Positions 53,779-63,764 of a stretch of 64,000 nucleotides of DNA are shown here, in pieces. The translations under genes were made by a program, and so were the position numbers. Source of the stretch: Barnesiella propionica (GTDB lineage: Bacteria > Bacteroidota > Bacteroidia > Bacteroidales > Barnesiellaceae); NCBI RefSeq assembly GCF_025567045.1, contig NZ_JAOQJK010000007.1, positions 121,699-185,698 of the forward strand, read 5' to 3'. Positions within the stretch are counted from its first letter, which is position 1. The number at the start of each line of letters is the position of its first letter. The notes beneath the pieces were generated by a model. That model was not told where the DNA came from. It worked only from the letters and a program-made list of their open reading frames with translations, and made no database searches.

Positions 53779-54960
53779 ATGACAGAACAAACAATGCAGA
53801 AAACAGGATTATGGGCGACTATCCAACGGGAATTAAGCCGTTTGGTATCACGTCCCATCTATGTGCTTTGCATGATTGTAGCCCCGCTTTTTAGCTTTGG
53901 ATTTTTGTTGTCTTTGATGGGAGAGGGATTACCCTCTAAGATACCCGTAGCCATAGTAGATCTTGACCATTCGCCTGCATCCCGTAATTTTACCAGGCAA
54001 TTGGGAGCCCAAGAATCGGTTGACGTGGCTTATAAGCTGAACAGTTTTTCCGATGCCCGGGCAACGATGCAATCGGGCGAAATATTCGGTTTTCTGGTAA
54101 TACCCGAAGATTTTGAGGCCAGGGCTTTGGCAGGACGTCAGCCCGAAATATCCTTTTATACCAATAATGCTTACTACATCCCCGGATCCTTGCTGTATAA
54201 GAGTTTTAAAACTATGTCTGTCCTGGCTTCCGGTGCGATTGTACAGCAATTATTGCTGGCAACGGGAGCTTCGGAAGAACAGATAATGCCGAAGCTGCAG
54301 CCGATCCCCATTGACATGCATGCATTAGGAAATCCGTGGATTAATTATTCTATTTATCTGAATAATACTTTCATGCCTGGATTATTGCAATTGATGATTT
54401 TCCTGGTGACGGTATTCAGCATAGGTACAGAGATGAAGCATGGTACGTCGCGGGAATGGCTGCGTAGGGCCGATAATTCTATAATTATCGCTATGACAGG
54501 CAAATTACTTCCGCAGACTATTATTTTCTTTGCCGTAGGACTCATGTGCCAGTCTTTGCTGTACGGATATCTGCATTTCCCTATGAATGGAAATATCTGG
54601 CATATGATTCTCGCCATGTTCTTGTTGGTCATAGCTTCTCAAAGTATGGCTGTTATCATGATGAGTTTTGCTCCCTCGTTGCGGATCGGACTAAGTATTG
54701 CCGGGTTGACGGGGATACTGGCAATTTCCATCACTGGATTTTCATTCCCCGTTCCTGCGATGTATACCCCTTTTCAGGTAATAACTAACATATTGCCTTT
54801 AAGACATTATTTTCTTATTTACGTCGATCAGGCGTTGAATGGAATACCTTTATATTATTCGAGAATACACTATATAGCCCTTATCTGTTTTGCTCTGGCT
54901 TCACTGCCGTTGCTGAAGCGATTAAAGACGGCTTTGGAGAGACAAGTTTACGTACCATGA
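53779..54960 (+). CDS. ABC-2 type permease, first subunit
   Basis: 393 residues. The N-terminal transmembrane helix (~31-50), a long extracytoplasmic part (~52-185) and five or six C-terminal helices (from ~190) match the YbhS/YbhR-like ABC2_membrane_3 family. It lies 50 bp after the adaptor and 35 bp before its sister permease. No ATP-binding subunit is encoded in the operon or elsewhere nearby, so it must borrow an ATPase from another locus (inference). The exported substrate is unknown. Confidence 0.84.
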   Translation: MTEQTMQKTGLWATIQRELSRLVSRPIYVLCMIVAPLFSFGFLLSLMGEGLPSKIPVAIVDLDHSPASRNFTRQLGAQESVDVAYKLNSFSDARATMQSGEIFGFLVIPEDFEARALAGRQPEISFYTNNAYYIPGSLLYKSFKTMSVLASGAIVQQLLLATGASEEQIMPKLQPIPIDMHALGNPWINYSIYLNNTFMPGLLQLMIFLVTVFSIGTEMKHGTSREWLRRADNSIIIAMTGKLLPQTIIFFAVGLMCQSLLYGYLHFPMNGNIWHMILAMFLLVIASQSMAVIMMSFAPSLRIGLSIAGLTGILAISITGFSFPVPAMYTPFQVITNILPLRHYFLIYVDQALNGIPLYYSRIHYIALICFALASLPLLKRLKTALERQVYVP

Positions 54961-54995
54961 ATAAGACCCCGGAACTGAAAAAAGAAAGGTAGAAA

Positions 54996-56231
54996 ATGAA
55001 GTCATTGAGATTTTTAGATTCTGTAAAAGCAGGAATCGCCGATATATTTTATATCTGGAAAAATGAATACCGTACGGTTTTCCGTGATTTAGGGGTACTT
55101 ATATTCTTTTTTGCACTACCGTTTGCATATCCTTTAGTCTATGCTTTGGTCTATAATCCCGAAGTCGTACGGGAAGTCCCGATGGTGGTAGTAGATGATT
55201 GCCGTACACCCCTAAGCCGGGAATTAGTGAGGGAAATGGATGCGACCCCTAATGCTGATGTTATATCCTATTGTGCCAATATGAACGATGCCAGACGGCT
55301 GATGCATGAAAAAGAGTGCTATGGAATATTATATATACCCCATGATTTTAGCCGTAACATACAACGGGGAGAACAAGGAGTCGTCTCGTTTTATTCCGAT
55401 ATGAGTATTTTGCTCAACTATAAAGGCTTTCTTATTGCTCTTACAGATGTGACGATGAACATAGGTGGGAAACTCCAGACCCGGTCTTTAGCCGGAGCGA
55501 CACAAGAGCAGATTAATGTAGCTACCCAGCCCATTCCTTACAGCTCCATAACTTTATATAATCCCGAGTCCGGTTTTGCATCGTTTCTCATTCCTGCAAT
55601 TCTCATTCTCATATTGCAGCAAAGCCTCGTACTGGGTATAGGAATGTTGGCAGGAGGATTATATGAGCATAATAAATTACATCTGTATTATGACGGCCGG
55701 GAATATATGCATAATAATATTTTACATTTGGTCATAGGCAAATCGTTGTGCTATTTTAGCCTCTATATTCTCCCGGTTGTATATATACTGCATTTTATAC
55801 CCTGGTTGTTCAATTATCCACAACTCGGAGTTCAGTGGGAAATATACGCATTCTGTGTACCGTTCCTTTTGTCATCCGTCTTTTTTGGCATGACCTTATC
55901 GGTCTTTGTACGAGAAAGGGAAATATCGTTCCTGCTGTTCGTATTTACTTCCCTCATATTTTTATTTATATCCGGAATTACATGGCCGCGATATGCTATG
56001 CCCGATGTATGGCGGTGGTTCGGTGCGATAATACCCTCTACGTGGGGGATCGAAGGATTTGTACGGATGAATACTGCCGGAGCCGGCATATATGATGTTC
56101 GTAAAGCATATTCCATACTATGGATACTGACAGGAGTGTATTTCATTTCCACGTGTTTGGTATATAGATATCAGATATTTAAAGATAAAGTAAGAGGACA
56201 TAAAGGAATAATGGATTCGGAAAACATGTAA
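54996..56231 (+). CDS. ABC-2 type permease, second subunit
   Basis: 411 residues with the same fold as the preceding permease: a helix at ~33-53, a ~150-residue extracytoplasmic part and five C-terminal helices including the SFLLFVFTSLIFLFISGITWP stretch in part (~315-335). The two together would give the heterodimeric channel. It is the last gene of the TolC-HlyD-permease-permease operon, which ends at a terminator at 56251-56290. Confidence 0.84.
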   Translation: MKSLRFLDSVKAGIADIFYIWKNEYRTVFRDLGVLIFFFALPFAYPLVYALVYNPEVVREVPMVVVDDCRTPLSRELVREMDATPNADVISYCANMNDARRLMHEKECYGILYIPHDFSRNIQRGEQGVVSFYSDMSILLNYKGFLIALTDVTMNIGGKLQTRSLAGATQEQINVATQPIPYSSITLYNPESGFASFLIPAILILILQQSLVLGIGMLAGGLYEHNKLHLYYDGREYMHNNILHLVIGKSLCYFSLYILPVVYILHFIPWLFNYPQLGVQWEIYAFCVPFLLSSVFFGMTLSVFVREREISFLLFVFTSLIFLFISGITWPRYAMPDVWRWFGAIIPSTWGIEGFVRMNTAGAGIYDVRKAYSILWILTGVYFISTCLVYRYQIFKDKVRGHKGIMDSENM

Positions 56232-56250
56232 AATATTCAATAAAATTTTG

Positions 56251-56290
56251 AAGAACTTATTTTGTAAAACATACAGGATAAGTTCTTTTT
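56251..56290 (+). terminator. Terminator of the export operon
   Basis: AAGAACTTAT (56251-56260) and ATAAGTTCTT (56278-56287) form a 10-bp stem with a 17-nt loop, and T residues follow. Confidence 0.75.
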
Positions 56291-56343
56291 ATTTATAGGC
56301 ATAAAATCCGGCGAAAAAATTCCATTTATAAATATTCTTTTTA

Positions 56344-56351
56344 TAACTTTG
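56344..56351 (+). promoter_or_regulatory. -7 box (TAACTTTG) for the endonuclease genes
   Basis: Exact TAnnTTTG match, 53 bp before the first endonuclease ATG. A -33 box at the standard distance is unclear. Confidence 0.5.
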
Positions 56352-56403
56352 CAAGATTCACCCCTTTTTTAAAGGGACGGTTTTACCTAAACAATCAGAT
56401 GCA

Positions 56404-58464
56404 ATGAGAAAAAATTCTTTATTGGTTTTAATGGGTTTTATGGCCCTCTTTTGTGGATCCTTTGCGCATGCTGCGATTCCCGGTGGTTATTACGATTCGG
56501 TTTACGGGAAAAAAGGGCAGGCTTTAATGAGTGCTTTATCCTCTATCGTAAATAAAGCAACGGATGTTGGTTATGACGGACTATACGATGTCTATAAAAC
56601 GTCCGATGTGAAACCTAACGGAAAAGTTTGGGATATGTATTCTTCGACTTCCAATTTTTCTTTTGGTCAAAAGTGTGGAAGCTATAGTGGAGAAGGAGAT
56701 TGTTATAACCGCGAACACTCTGTCCCTCAGAGCTGGTTCGGGAGCGGGAAACCCAAGTCCGATGCTTGGCTGGTATATCCTACTGACGGATATGTGAATA
56801 ATCGCCGGGGAAATTTACCGTTCGGAGAAGTGGGAAGTGCCAAATATACTTCCGATGGAGGATTTTCTAAAATGGGTTCAAGCTCCGTTTCAGGATATTC
56901 AGGAACCGTATTTGAGCCCAATGACATATATAAAGGAGATTTTGCCCGGGCCTATTTTTATGCTGTAACCCGTTTCTCTCCTTCCTGCGGAGGATGGGGA
57001 CATGACGTATTTACGTCGTCTTATCCTTATCTCACCAAGTGGACTTTACAAATGATGTTGAACTGGAATGCAAAAGATCCGGTAAGTGATAAAGAACGGA
57101 ACCGTAACGACGCCGTATATGCTTCAAGACAGAAAAACAGGAATCCGTTTATCGACTATCCCGAGCTGGTAGATTATGTATTCGGTGATAAACAAAATAT
57201 TCCTTTCTATCCCGGTGGCGGCGATTTACCGTGGATAGAAGCTCCTGCTTCTGGTAGTGAAATAAATGTAGGGACAGTTTCCGTAAATGTCGAAAATTCA
57301 TCGGTAACCTATGATCTTCGTATTAAAGGCAAAAATTTGGAAAGTACCCTTACATTAACTTTATTGGGAGCAGAAGCATCTTATTTCACTTTGGGAAAGA
57401 ATACTTTAACAGCAGAAGAGGCCAATAACGGTATTGAAGTACCTGTAACATACCAATCTAAATCAGTCGGTACACACACGGCAAAACTGCAGATATCCGG
57501 CGGAGGACTTGCCGCCGCTCAGGAAGTGATACTAAAAGGTTCTGCAGTAGATGATTTTATAGCCCTGGAAGGAACAGACATAACAAACAACTCTTTTGTG
57601 GCAAACTGGACTCCCAAAAACGATGCGACCGATTTTATACTGGATGTATGGTATGAAGATTATGGTTCGTCGGCCCCTGAAAAAGTTTTATTGAATGAGT
57701 CTTTCCTGAACAGTCAGAAACCCGCTGTATGGCAGTACGATTCTAATGGCTATCAGAACCCCGAAGCCGGAGGACTCCGGTTAGGCTCAGGGAGTAAATA
57801 TGGTCTTGTCGCTACTCCCGTAGTCGATTTGAGTCAGCACGATGCCACACTTATAGTAACCTCTAAACCTTATGGGAGCGATGATGCCACCTTATACATC
57901 CTATTGGATGGAAAAGAGATCAGTCAGGTGACCTATTCAGGAGGAAGCGTAGAAAAAACAATACCTGTGAATGAAGGAACATCAGCATCGCGTATATCGT
58001 TCCGGGCCGAAAAAGGCAAACGGGTATATTTGGAAAATGTAGTATTGAAGACCGGCGGAGGCTACAATATAGTACATGTCGACGGATATCCGTGCAGTGT
58101 AGGAAAGGTAACTTCTTCCTTGGTTTCCGGCTTAACCGGTTCGAATAAATATTATTACAATGTGACGCCGGTAGTGGATGGAGTAAAAGGAACCCCCTCC
58201 AATAATATATCAGTCCTTATTAGTTCGGGGGCCGAAACAGTTTTCGATGATGACATATTGGTATATACCGAAGCCGATATTTTGAAAATAGTTAACGCCG
58301 GAACAGGTGCTTCCCTGCAAGTTTATACATTGGACGGACGTTTGTTATTGTCCCGTACACTATATAATGAAGTAGAAGAAGTATCAATGAATAGCGGTAT
58401 TTATATCGTGAGAGTAACATCTCCGGTATTAAGCCGTACGATGAAAGTATTAATAAATAAATAG
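56404..58464 (+). CDS. Secreted endonuclease I-family protein with T9SS-type tail (copy 1)
   Basis: 686 residues. A signal peptide (~1-23) leads into an endonuclease I (beta-beta-alpha metal) domain (~24-280) with the probable catalytic His in NREHSVPQSWF (~104), followed by YPTDGYVNNRRGNLPFGE. Downstream are an Ig-like region (~290-395), a FN3-like module (~397-500), a jelly-roll region and a C-terminal type IX sorting domain (VYTLDGRLLLSR ... GIYIVRV). Export and surface attachment through T9SS are inferred. The enzyme probably degrades DNA or RNA outside the cell. It starts a run of three such genes. Confidence 0.8.
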   Translation: MRKNSLLVLMGFMALFCGSFAHAAIPGGYYDSVYGKKGQALMSALSSIVNKATDVGYDGLYDVYKTSDVKPNGKVWDMYSSTSNFSFGQKCGSYSGEGDCYNREHSVPQSWFGSGKPKSDAWLVYPTDGYVNNRRGNLPFGEVGSAKYTSDGGFSKMGSSSVSGYSGTVFEPNDIYKGDFARAYFYAVTRFSPSCGGWGHDVFTSSYPYLTKWTLQMMLNWNAKDPVSDKERNRNDAVYASRQKNRNPFIDYPELVDYVFGDKQNIPFYPGGGDLPWIEAPASGSEINVGTVSVNVENSSVTYDLRIKGKNLESTLTLTLLGAEASYFTLGKNTLTAEEANNGIEVPVTYQSKSVGTHTAKLQISGGGLAAAQEVILKGSAVDDFIALEGTDITNNSFVANWTPKNDATDFILDVWYEDYGSSAPEKVLLNESFLNSQKPAVWQYDSNGYQNPEAGGLRLGSGSKYGLVATPVVDLSQHDATLIVTSKPYGSDDATLYILLDGKEISQVTYSGGSVEKTIPVNEGTSASRISFRAEKGKRVYLENVVLKTGGGYNIVHVDGYPCSVGKVTSSLVSGLTGSNKYYYNVTPVVDGVKGTPSNNISVLISSGAETVFDDDILVYTEADILKIVNAGTGASLQVYTLDGRLLLSRTLYNEVEEVSMNSGIYIVRVTSPVLSRTMKVLINK

Positions 58465-58525
58465 AATATCAGGCCGGGATAAGAGATATTTTTGTCTCTA
58501 TTCCGGTCTTATTAATTAGATTATC

Positions 58526-60592
58526 ATGATAAAAAGGATTTCTCTCCGCAGGGTGTTCACCCTTCTTGTGTTATGTATGTCGGTTCTGTTATATGCGCAG
58601 ATTCCGGCCGGATATTATGATGCAGCAGAAGGAAAAAGTGCCGCCGAACTGAAAACAGCACTTCATAATATAATTAAACATGCCAATACACTCGCTTATG
58701 GAAGCGGAGCAGGCCATACTTGGGAAGGCTTTAATAAAACCGACCGCCGCCCCGACGGGACGGTATGGGATATGTATTCCAACAATCGGGTGAATTTTAA
58801 CGGGAACAGTCCTGCATCCGGTATGAATATAGAACACTCTTTCGCAAAAAGCTGGTGGGGAGGGGCGCAGTTACAGTCATATAAAGATTTGCATCATTTA
58901 AATCCTTCGGATTCAAAAGTCAACTCCGCTAAAAGTAATTATCCTATGGCTGTCGTGAACGGATCTAAATCACAGGTTCACGGAATAATTAAAGTCGGTA
59001 CTACCAAGTGTCGTCCCGGAGGTGAAATACAAGCATGGGAGCCGGCGGATGAATATAAAGGAGATTTTGCACGGGTATATATGTATATGGTAACAGCTTA
59101 CGAAGACTTTAGTGATAGGTGGACAGGAACATCAGCCTTGAATCAGTTGGATAACAATACGTATCCGGTATTCGAACAGTGGACTGTAGATCTGTTGCTC
59201 GAATGGAACCGTATAGATCCTGTAAGCGAAAAAGAAATTAACAGGAACAATGCGGTTTATGAAATACAAGGGAACAGGAACCCTTATATAGATTATCCCG
59301 ATATGGCCGAATATGTATGGGGAAATAAAAAAAATTTACCGTTCTCCCCTTCAGGAGATGTAGATTATCCTTATATTAAAACCCCTTATAATGGATCTAC
59401 AGTCGATTTTGGAACTATTCCTTTCGATACCGACAGCAGGCAAACGGTAGATATCAGTGCGATTAATTTGACCGGTAATATCACGTTGTCGCTGACTAAT
59501 AATACGGAGAATTCATTTTCCATACCGGTGTCTGTTCTCACTCCCGAACAGGCCGAAAGTGGCTATTCATTGGAAATTTTATGGCATCCGGTGAATGTCG
59601 GAGAATATAGTGCCGAACTCATTATTGATGGAGGAGGCCTCTCTGCTCCCGTTAAAGTAAAGCTGACAGGAACATCGAACAGTGACTTTATGGCATTACA
59701 GGCAACGGATGTAACTTCATCTTCATTTGTGGCGAACTGGTCGAGATGCCCTGGAGTGACTGGGTATTTGCTGAACGTATATACAATGGAATATAACGGA
59801 GAAGAACCCGTAACGATATTACACGAGACGTTTGACGAATCCAAGTTGAATGGTTGGTCTTCTACGGGCGGAGTAATGACGACCGAAGAAACGAATGCAG
59901 GAGCTGTTCGGATAGGAACAAGCAGCGACGGAGAAATAACTTCGCCGGAAATTGATTTGTCGAGAGAATCGGTGGTTAAAGTACGGGCAAAATACTATGG
60001 CTCCGATGACGATGCGGTACTGACCCTAAAAGTTGACGGAGAAAAGAAAGCAGAGTGGGATAATTTGTCAGCAGCATATTCCGATTATACTGTGACAGTA
60101 AGTGGTACGCCGAATTCTAAAATCTCGCTTTTTGCAGCATCTAAAAGACGAGTCTATGTAGATGAGGCGGAGATTGTTTCCGTAGGAGCAAAAGCCGAAA
60201 AAGTGCCTGTGCAGGATTATCCGAAGGAAGTAGGATTGGTAACTTCCTATAAAGTGAAAAATATTACACCCTTTGCAACCCAATATTATTATACTGTTTC
60301 ATCGGTAGGGGGACAGGCCCAGACAACCAATGAGATCGTCGTATCTTCCGGAACGGATGGTATGGAAAGTATGGATGCGGACAGACCGGTCGTAGGAACC
60401 TCAAATGGTATGATATACATTAAGAATATAAGACAAGGAACAAACGTCACCCTGTACGATATGATGGGACGTATTCGTTTCCATAAGGTAAATTGTGTCG
60501 GCGATGAAACGATTACGAATGAAGTACAAGGAGTCTCCATTCTCCGTCTGGAACAAGATAAAAACGTAGATACATATAAAATAATTAATTAA
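58526..60592 (+). CDS. Secreted endonuclease I-family protein with T9SS-type tail (copy 2)
   Basis: 688 residues with signal peptide (~1-24). The endonuclease domain carries NIEHSFAKSWWGG (His ~103) and DLHHLNPSDSKVNSAKSNYPM in part. It is followed by an Ig-like region, an FN3-like module (FVANWSRCPGVTGYLL), a jelly-roll module and a sorting domain (VTLYDMMGRIRFHKV). A GC-rich hairpin at 58471-58510 lies between copy 1 and this gene and may reduce read-through or stabilise the upstream mRNA. Copy 3 follows after 12 bp. Confidence 0.8.
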   Translation: MIKRISLRRVFTLLVLCMSVLLYAQIPAGYYDAAEGKSAAELKTALHNIIKHANTLAYGSGAGHTWEGFNKTDRRPDGTVWDMYSNNRVNFNGNSPASGMNIEHSFAKSWWGGAQLQSYKDLHHLNPSDSKVNSAKSNYPMAVVNGSKSQVHGIIKVGTTKCRPGGEIQAWEPADEYKGDFARVYMYMVTAYEDFSDRWTGTSALNQLDNNTYPVFEQWTVDLLLEWNRIDPVSEKEINRNNAVYEIQGNRNPYIDYPDMAEYVWGNKKNLPFSPSGDVDYPYIKTPYNGSTVDFGTIPFDTDSRQTVDISAINLTGNITLSLTNNTENSFSIPVSVLTPEQAESGYSLEILWHPVNVGEYSAELIIDGGGLSAPVKVKLTGTSNSDFMALQATDVTSSSFVANWSRCPGVTGYLLNVYTMEYNGEEPVTILHETFDESKLNGWSSTGGVMTTEETNAGAVRIGTSSDGEITSPEIDLSRESVVKVRAKYYGSDDDAVLTLKVDGEKKAEWDNLSAAYSDYTVTVSGTPNSKISLFAASKRRVYVDEAEIVSVGAKAEKVPVQDYPKEVGLVTSYKVKNITPFATQYYYTVSSVGGQAQTTNEIVVSSGTDGMESMDADRPVVGTSNGMIYIKNIRQGTNVTLYDMMGRIRFHKVNCVGDETITNEVQGVSILRLEQDKNVDTYKIIN

Positions 60593-60604
60593 ATTAATTT
60601 CACT

Positions 60605-63445
60605 ATGAAAATCACACGTTCGCTATCGTTGCTTTGGATATTATGCAGTATTACATATACGGCCTATTCAGAGATACCTGCAGGATATTATTATCTTGCG
60701 GACGGAAAGAGTAAGGCAGAATTGAAGACGGCCTTGCATAATATAATCAAACAAGGAAAATTTCTTGAGTATGGAAGCGGGGAAGGGCATACCTGGGAAG
60801 GCTTTTTCAGGACCGATCGCCGGGACGATGGCAGCGTGTGGGATATGTATTCGTCTGAGGTCCGTCATTTTGACGGATACTCTTCTATAAAAGGAATGCA
60901 CATAGAGCACTCCTTCCCCAAAAGCTGGTGGGGAGCCTATGAGAATTATGCATACAGGGATCTGTTTCATCTCTATCCGGCGGACGGTTCGGCAAACTCT
61001 TCCAAGAATAATTTTCCCTTGGGAGAAATGGCCGGGACGCCCGGTTTTGATAACGGAGTATCGCAAACAGGCAAGAACGGTTTCGGAGATTATTATTCAG
61101 GTACGGCATTTGAACCTGCCGATGAATACAAAGGCGATTTCGCCCGTTCTTATTTTTATGTCGTGACAGCCTATGAAGAAATGGCAGACCTGTGGCAATC
61201 GCCCATGCTCGATAACAATACCTATCCCGTATGGAAGAAATGGGCGATAGATTTATTACTCAAATGGCATCGCCAGGATCCTGTCAGCCCAAAAGAACGG
61301 GATCGCATCGAAGCCGTCTATAATATTCAGGGAAATAGAAATCCGTTTATTGATTATCCCGATTTGGCCGAATACATTTGGGGAAAAGATACGTTGTCCG
61401 TTTATCATTTTCCTGAAGAAACAGAACCCTTCCTTGCCTCTCCGGCAAAAGGAACCAGGATAGATATGGGAGCCACCGTACAACAATATCCGCTGAAAAC
61501 TGATATTTGGATACAAGGAGCGAACCTGACAGAAAATGTAACAGTCGGTTGGCAGAACGGAAATGCGGGATTATCCGCCTCGCAGAATACCATATCTAAA
61601 GAGGATGCTATTTCCGGTTGTAATTTGGAAATACGTTTTTCTGCCACGAATGTAGAAGTTGCGCGTGACACACTCCTGCTGATGGACGGAGGTTTGTCCG
61701 ATACACTTAAAGTACCCGTTACGGCAGTTGCGGTATCAGGTTTCAGACTTTTGGAATCTTCCAATACCTCTGCGACCGGAGGTACGTTGAACTGGGTGAA
61801 CTATCCTTCTGTAACAGATTATCGCTTAAGCCTGTATCAGGGAGATATTGCGGCCGGTAATCTTATCATATCAGCCTACATAGAAGGAAGCAGTTATAAT
61901 AAAGCCATTGAGATATATAACGGCACGGGCCGCGATGTCGATCTGTCCGCTTACAGTTTGAGAAAACAAAATAACGGGCGTGGAGATTTTGGAGATGATT
62001 GTCCGTTAAAAGGAATCTTAGCGGCTGGTAAATCCTTTTTAGTCGTAAATACCCAGTGTTCCGCAGAATTAAGCGCGTTAGCTTCCCAAAAGGTAGGAGG
62101 CGAATACTCCGTTATGAATTTCAATGGAAATGATGCAGTAGCTTTATGTTGGGAAGGAATGATGATAGATATGGTCGGTATTCCCGATATGCAGCAAGAT
62201 TGGGGGAAAGATGTCTCGTTGTACCGGAAAAGTAACGTAACCCATCCGGCCCTTGATTTTAATTGGGAGGAATGGAGCGTTTCCGATATAGATGACATAT
62301 TAGGTTTAGGAAAACATGTTATGGAGCTTCAGTCCGAACAACACCCCCTGTGGACCAATGTCTCGGCAGGTACAGGCGTATCATATACCGTGAAAGGTTT
62401 GAAGCCGGGTACTACATATACGTGCCGGGCCGAAGCCGTTACAGCCAATTCCAGTATTCCCGCTTCGAATACGGTACAGCTCCGGACACAAGAATTGGAA
62501 GCTCCCCAAATACTGGAACCCTCCGATGTCGCAGGTACTTCATTTACGGCAAATTGGGAAGAAGTTGCCGAAGCCGGTTCCTATCAGCTTAATCTGTATA
62601 CCATTATACCCGGAGAAACAATAAAGAATACTCAGCCCTTTGATGAAATAGGAGCTTCAGGTAAGCCCTTGCCGGAAGGATGGACCGGGACGGTGAGCGG
62701 ACGCTATACGGCCGAAGCGAGTTCCGGTAAAGCAATACCTTCGGTCTCTTTCCAGAATATGGACGAGTGGTTGCAAACATGCAATTACCCGGGAGTAGTG
62801 ACCTCCTTATCTTTTATGTACCGTTTCCCTTCTTCCGGCGCCGGATCTTATTTTACGGTAGAACAGTTGACACCCGGAGGTTGGATGCCTTTAGATACTA
62901 TTGAATATGAGAACACGAAGAAACAGATAGCCACTTATGATAATATTCCGGCCGACAGAGAAGTTTCGGCTTTTAAATTCACATATAAAAAAACGAAAGG
63001 CAATCTGGCGATTGATGATGTCGAAGTTTCCTATATACGATCCGATATCTCGTATGTACATAAAGATATTCCCGCTAATGGAACCTCTTATCGGTTTACA
63101 GGGCTCCAATCCAAAACAGCATATTATTATCAGGTACGTTCGGTATGGGGTGAAAATATCTTTTCCGTATGGACATCCCCGATGAAAGCGACTACAGAAG
63201 AAGCTTCCGGAGTTGAAGTATTACATGGAAAAAGCCCGGTGAAGATTTTGAATTATATGAATGAACTTTATATTTCGGGCTTGTCCGGAAATGAAACTAT
63301 CTCGGTATATACATTATCCGGCAGTTGCATTTCCCGGGTAAATGTTCGTACGCAAATATATAAAATACCGTTGCCGGTATCCGGAATTTATATAATACAA
63401 ATAAAAAATACCGATAAAACATATAATTTTAAGGTGATAAAATAG
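60605..63445 (+). CDS. Secreted endonuclease I-family protein with LTD domain and T9SS-type tail (copy 3)
   Basis: 946 residues. Signal peptide (~1-22), endonuclease domain with HIEHSFPKSWWGA (His ~101) and DLFHLYPADGSANSSKNNFPLGE in part, then an Ig-like region. It carries an insert absent from copies 1 and 2: a lamin-tail domain (LTD, ~419-545; EGSSYNKAIEIYNGTGRDVDL in part), typical of extracellular nucleases. Two FN3-like modules, a jelly-roll region (~665-805) and a sorting domain (ISVYTLSGSCISRV) follow. The gene is the last of the run and ends before a terminator at 63510. Confidence 0.8.
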   Translation: MKITRSLSLLWILCSITYTAYSEIPAGYYYLADGKSKAELKTALHNIIKQGKFLEYGSGEGHTWEGFFRTDRRDDGSVWDMYSSEVRHFDGYSSIKGMHIEHSFPKSWWGAYENYAYRDLFHLYPADGSANSSKNNFPLGEMAGTPGFDNGVSQTGKNGFGDYYSGTAFEPADEYKGDFARSYFYVVTAYEEMADLWQSPMLDNNTYPVWKKWAIDLLLKWHRQDPVSPKERDRIEAVYNIQGNRNPFIDYPDLAEYIWGKDTLSVYHFPEETEPFLASPAKGTRIDMGATVQQYPLKTDIWIQGANLTENVTVGWQNGNAGLSASQNTISKEDAISGCNLEIRFSATNVEVARDTLLLMDGGLSDTLKVPVTAVAVSGFRLLESSNTSATGGTLNWVNYPSVTDYRLSLYQGDIAAGNLIISAYIEGSSYNKAIEIYNGTGRDVDLSAYSLRKQNNGRGDFGDDCPLKGILAAGKSFLVVNTQCSAELSALASQKVGGEYSVMNFNGNDAVALCWEGMMIDMVGIPDMQQDWGKDVSLYRKSNVTHPALDFNWEEWSVSDIDDILGLGKHVMELQSEQHPLWTNVSAGTGVSYTVKGLKPGTTYTCRAEAVTANSSIPASNTVQLRTQELEAPQILEPSDVAGTSFTANWEEVAEAGSYQLNLYTIIPGETIKNTQPFDEIGASGKPLPEGWTGTVSGRYTAEASSGKAIPSVSFQNMDEWLQTCNYPGVVTSLSFMYRFPSSGAGSYFTVEQLTPGGWMPLDTIEYENTKKQIATYDNIPADREVSAFKFTYKKTKGNLAIDDVEVSYIRSDISYVHKDIPANGTSYRFTGLQSKTAYYYQVRSVWGENIFSVWTSPMKATTEEASGVEVLHGKSPVKILNYMNELYISGLSGNETISVYTLSGSCISRVNVRTQIYKIPLPVSGIYIIQIKNTDKTYNFKVIK

Positions 63446-63509
63446 ATACTTATCCGGCATTTATCACATAAAATAAATATCGGATGTTACGATAATATTC
63501 AAATATCAG

Positions 63510-63559
63510 TCCGAAGTTATGACGAATGTGAGATGTTCTGAATAACTTCGGATTTTTTT
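63510..63559 (+). terminator. Terminator of the endonuclease operon
   Basis: TCCGAAGTTAT (63510-63520) and ATAACTTCGGA (63542-63552) form an 11-bp stem, followed by seven T. Confidence 0.82.
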
Positions 63560-63645
63560 AAAATATTTTTTTGCGATATAATGATCTGTAATTCAGGATA
63601 TAGTTGTATCAGATAATATTATTTTTCAAAAAAACATAGAAAAGA

Positions 63646-63678
63646 TTTGGAGAGAGGGAAAAAAAGTTATTATCTTTG
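63646..63678 (+). promoter_or_regulatory. Tandem promoter P1 of a probable rRNA operon
   Basis: TTTG at 63646-63649, 21 bp, then TATCTTTG at 63671-63678. It belongs to the block AGATTTGGAGA...TTATTATCTTTGCC, which is repeated in P2. Confidence 0.7.
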
Positions 63679-63731
63679 CCGTCGCTTTTGGGGAAAGAAA
63701 TTAATCACTGGTAAAAAAAGAGGCCAAAAGA

Positions 63732-63764
63732 TTTGGAAGAATCCCGCAAAAGATATTATCTTTG
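63732..63764 (+). promoter_or_regulatory. Tandem promoter P2 of a probable rRNA operon
   Basis: TTTG at 63732-63735, 21 bp, then TATCTTTG at 63757-63764. It is nearly identical to P1 and exactly 86 bp downstream of it. Confidence 0.7.
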
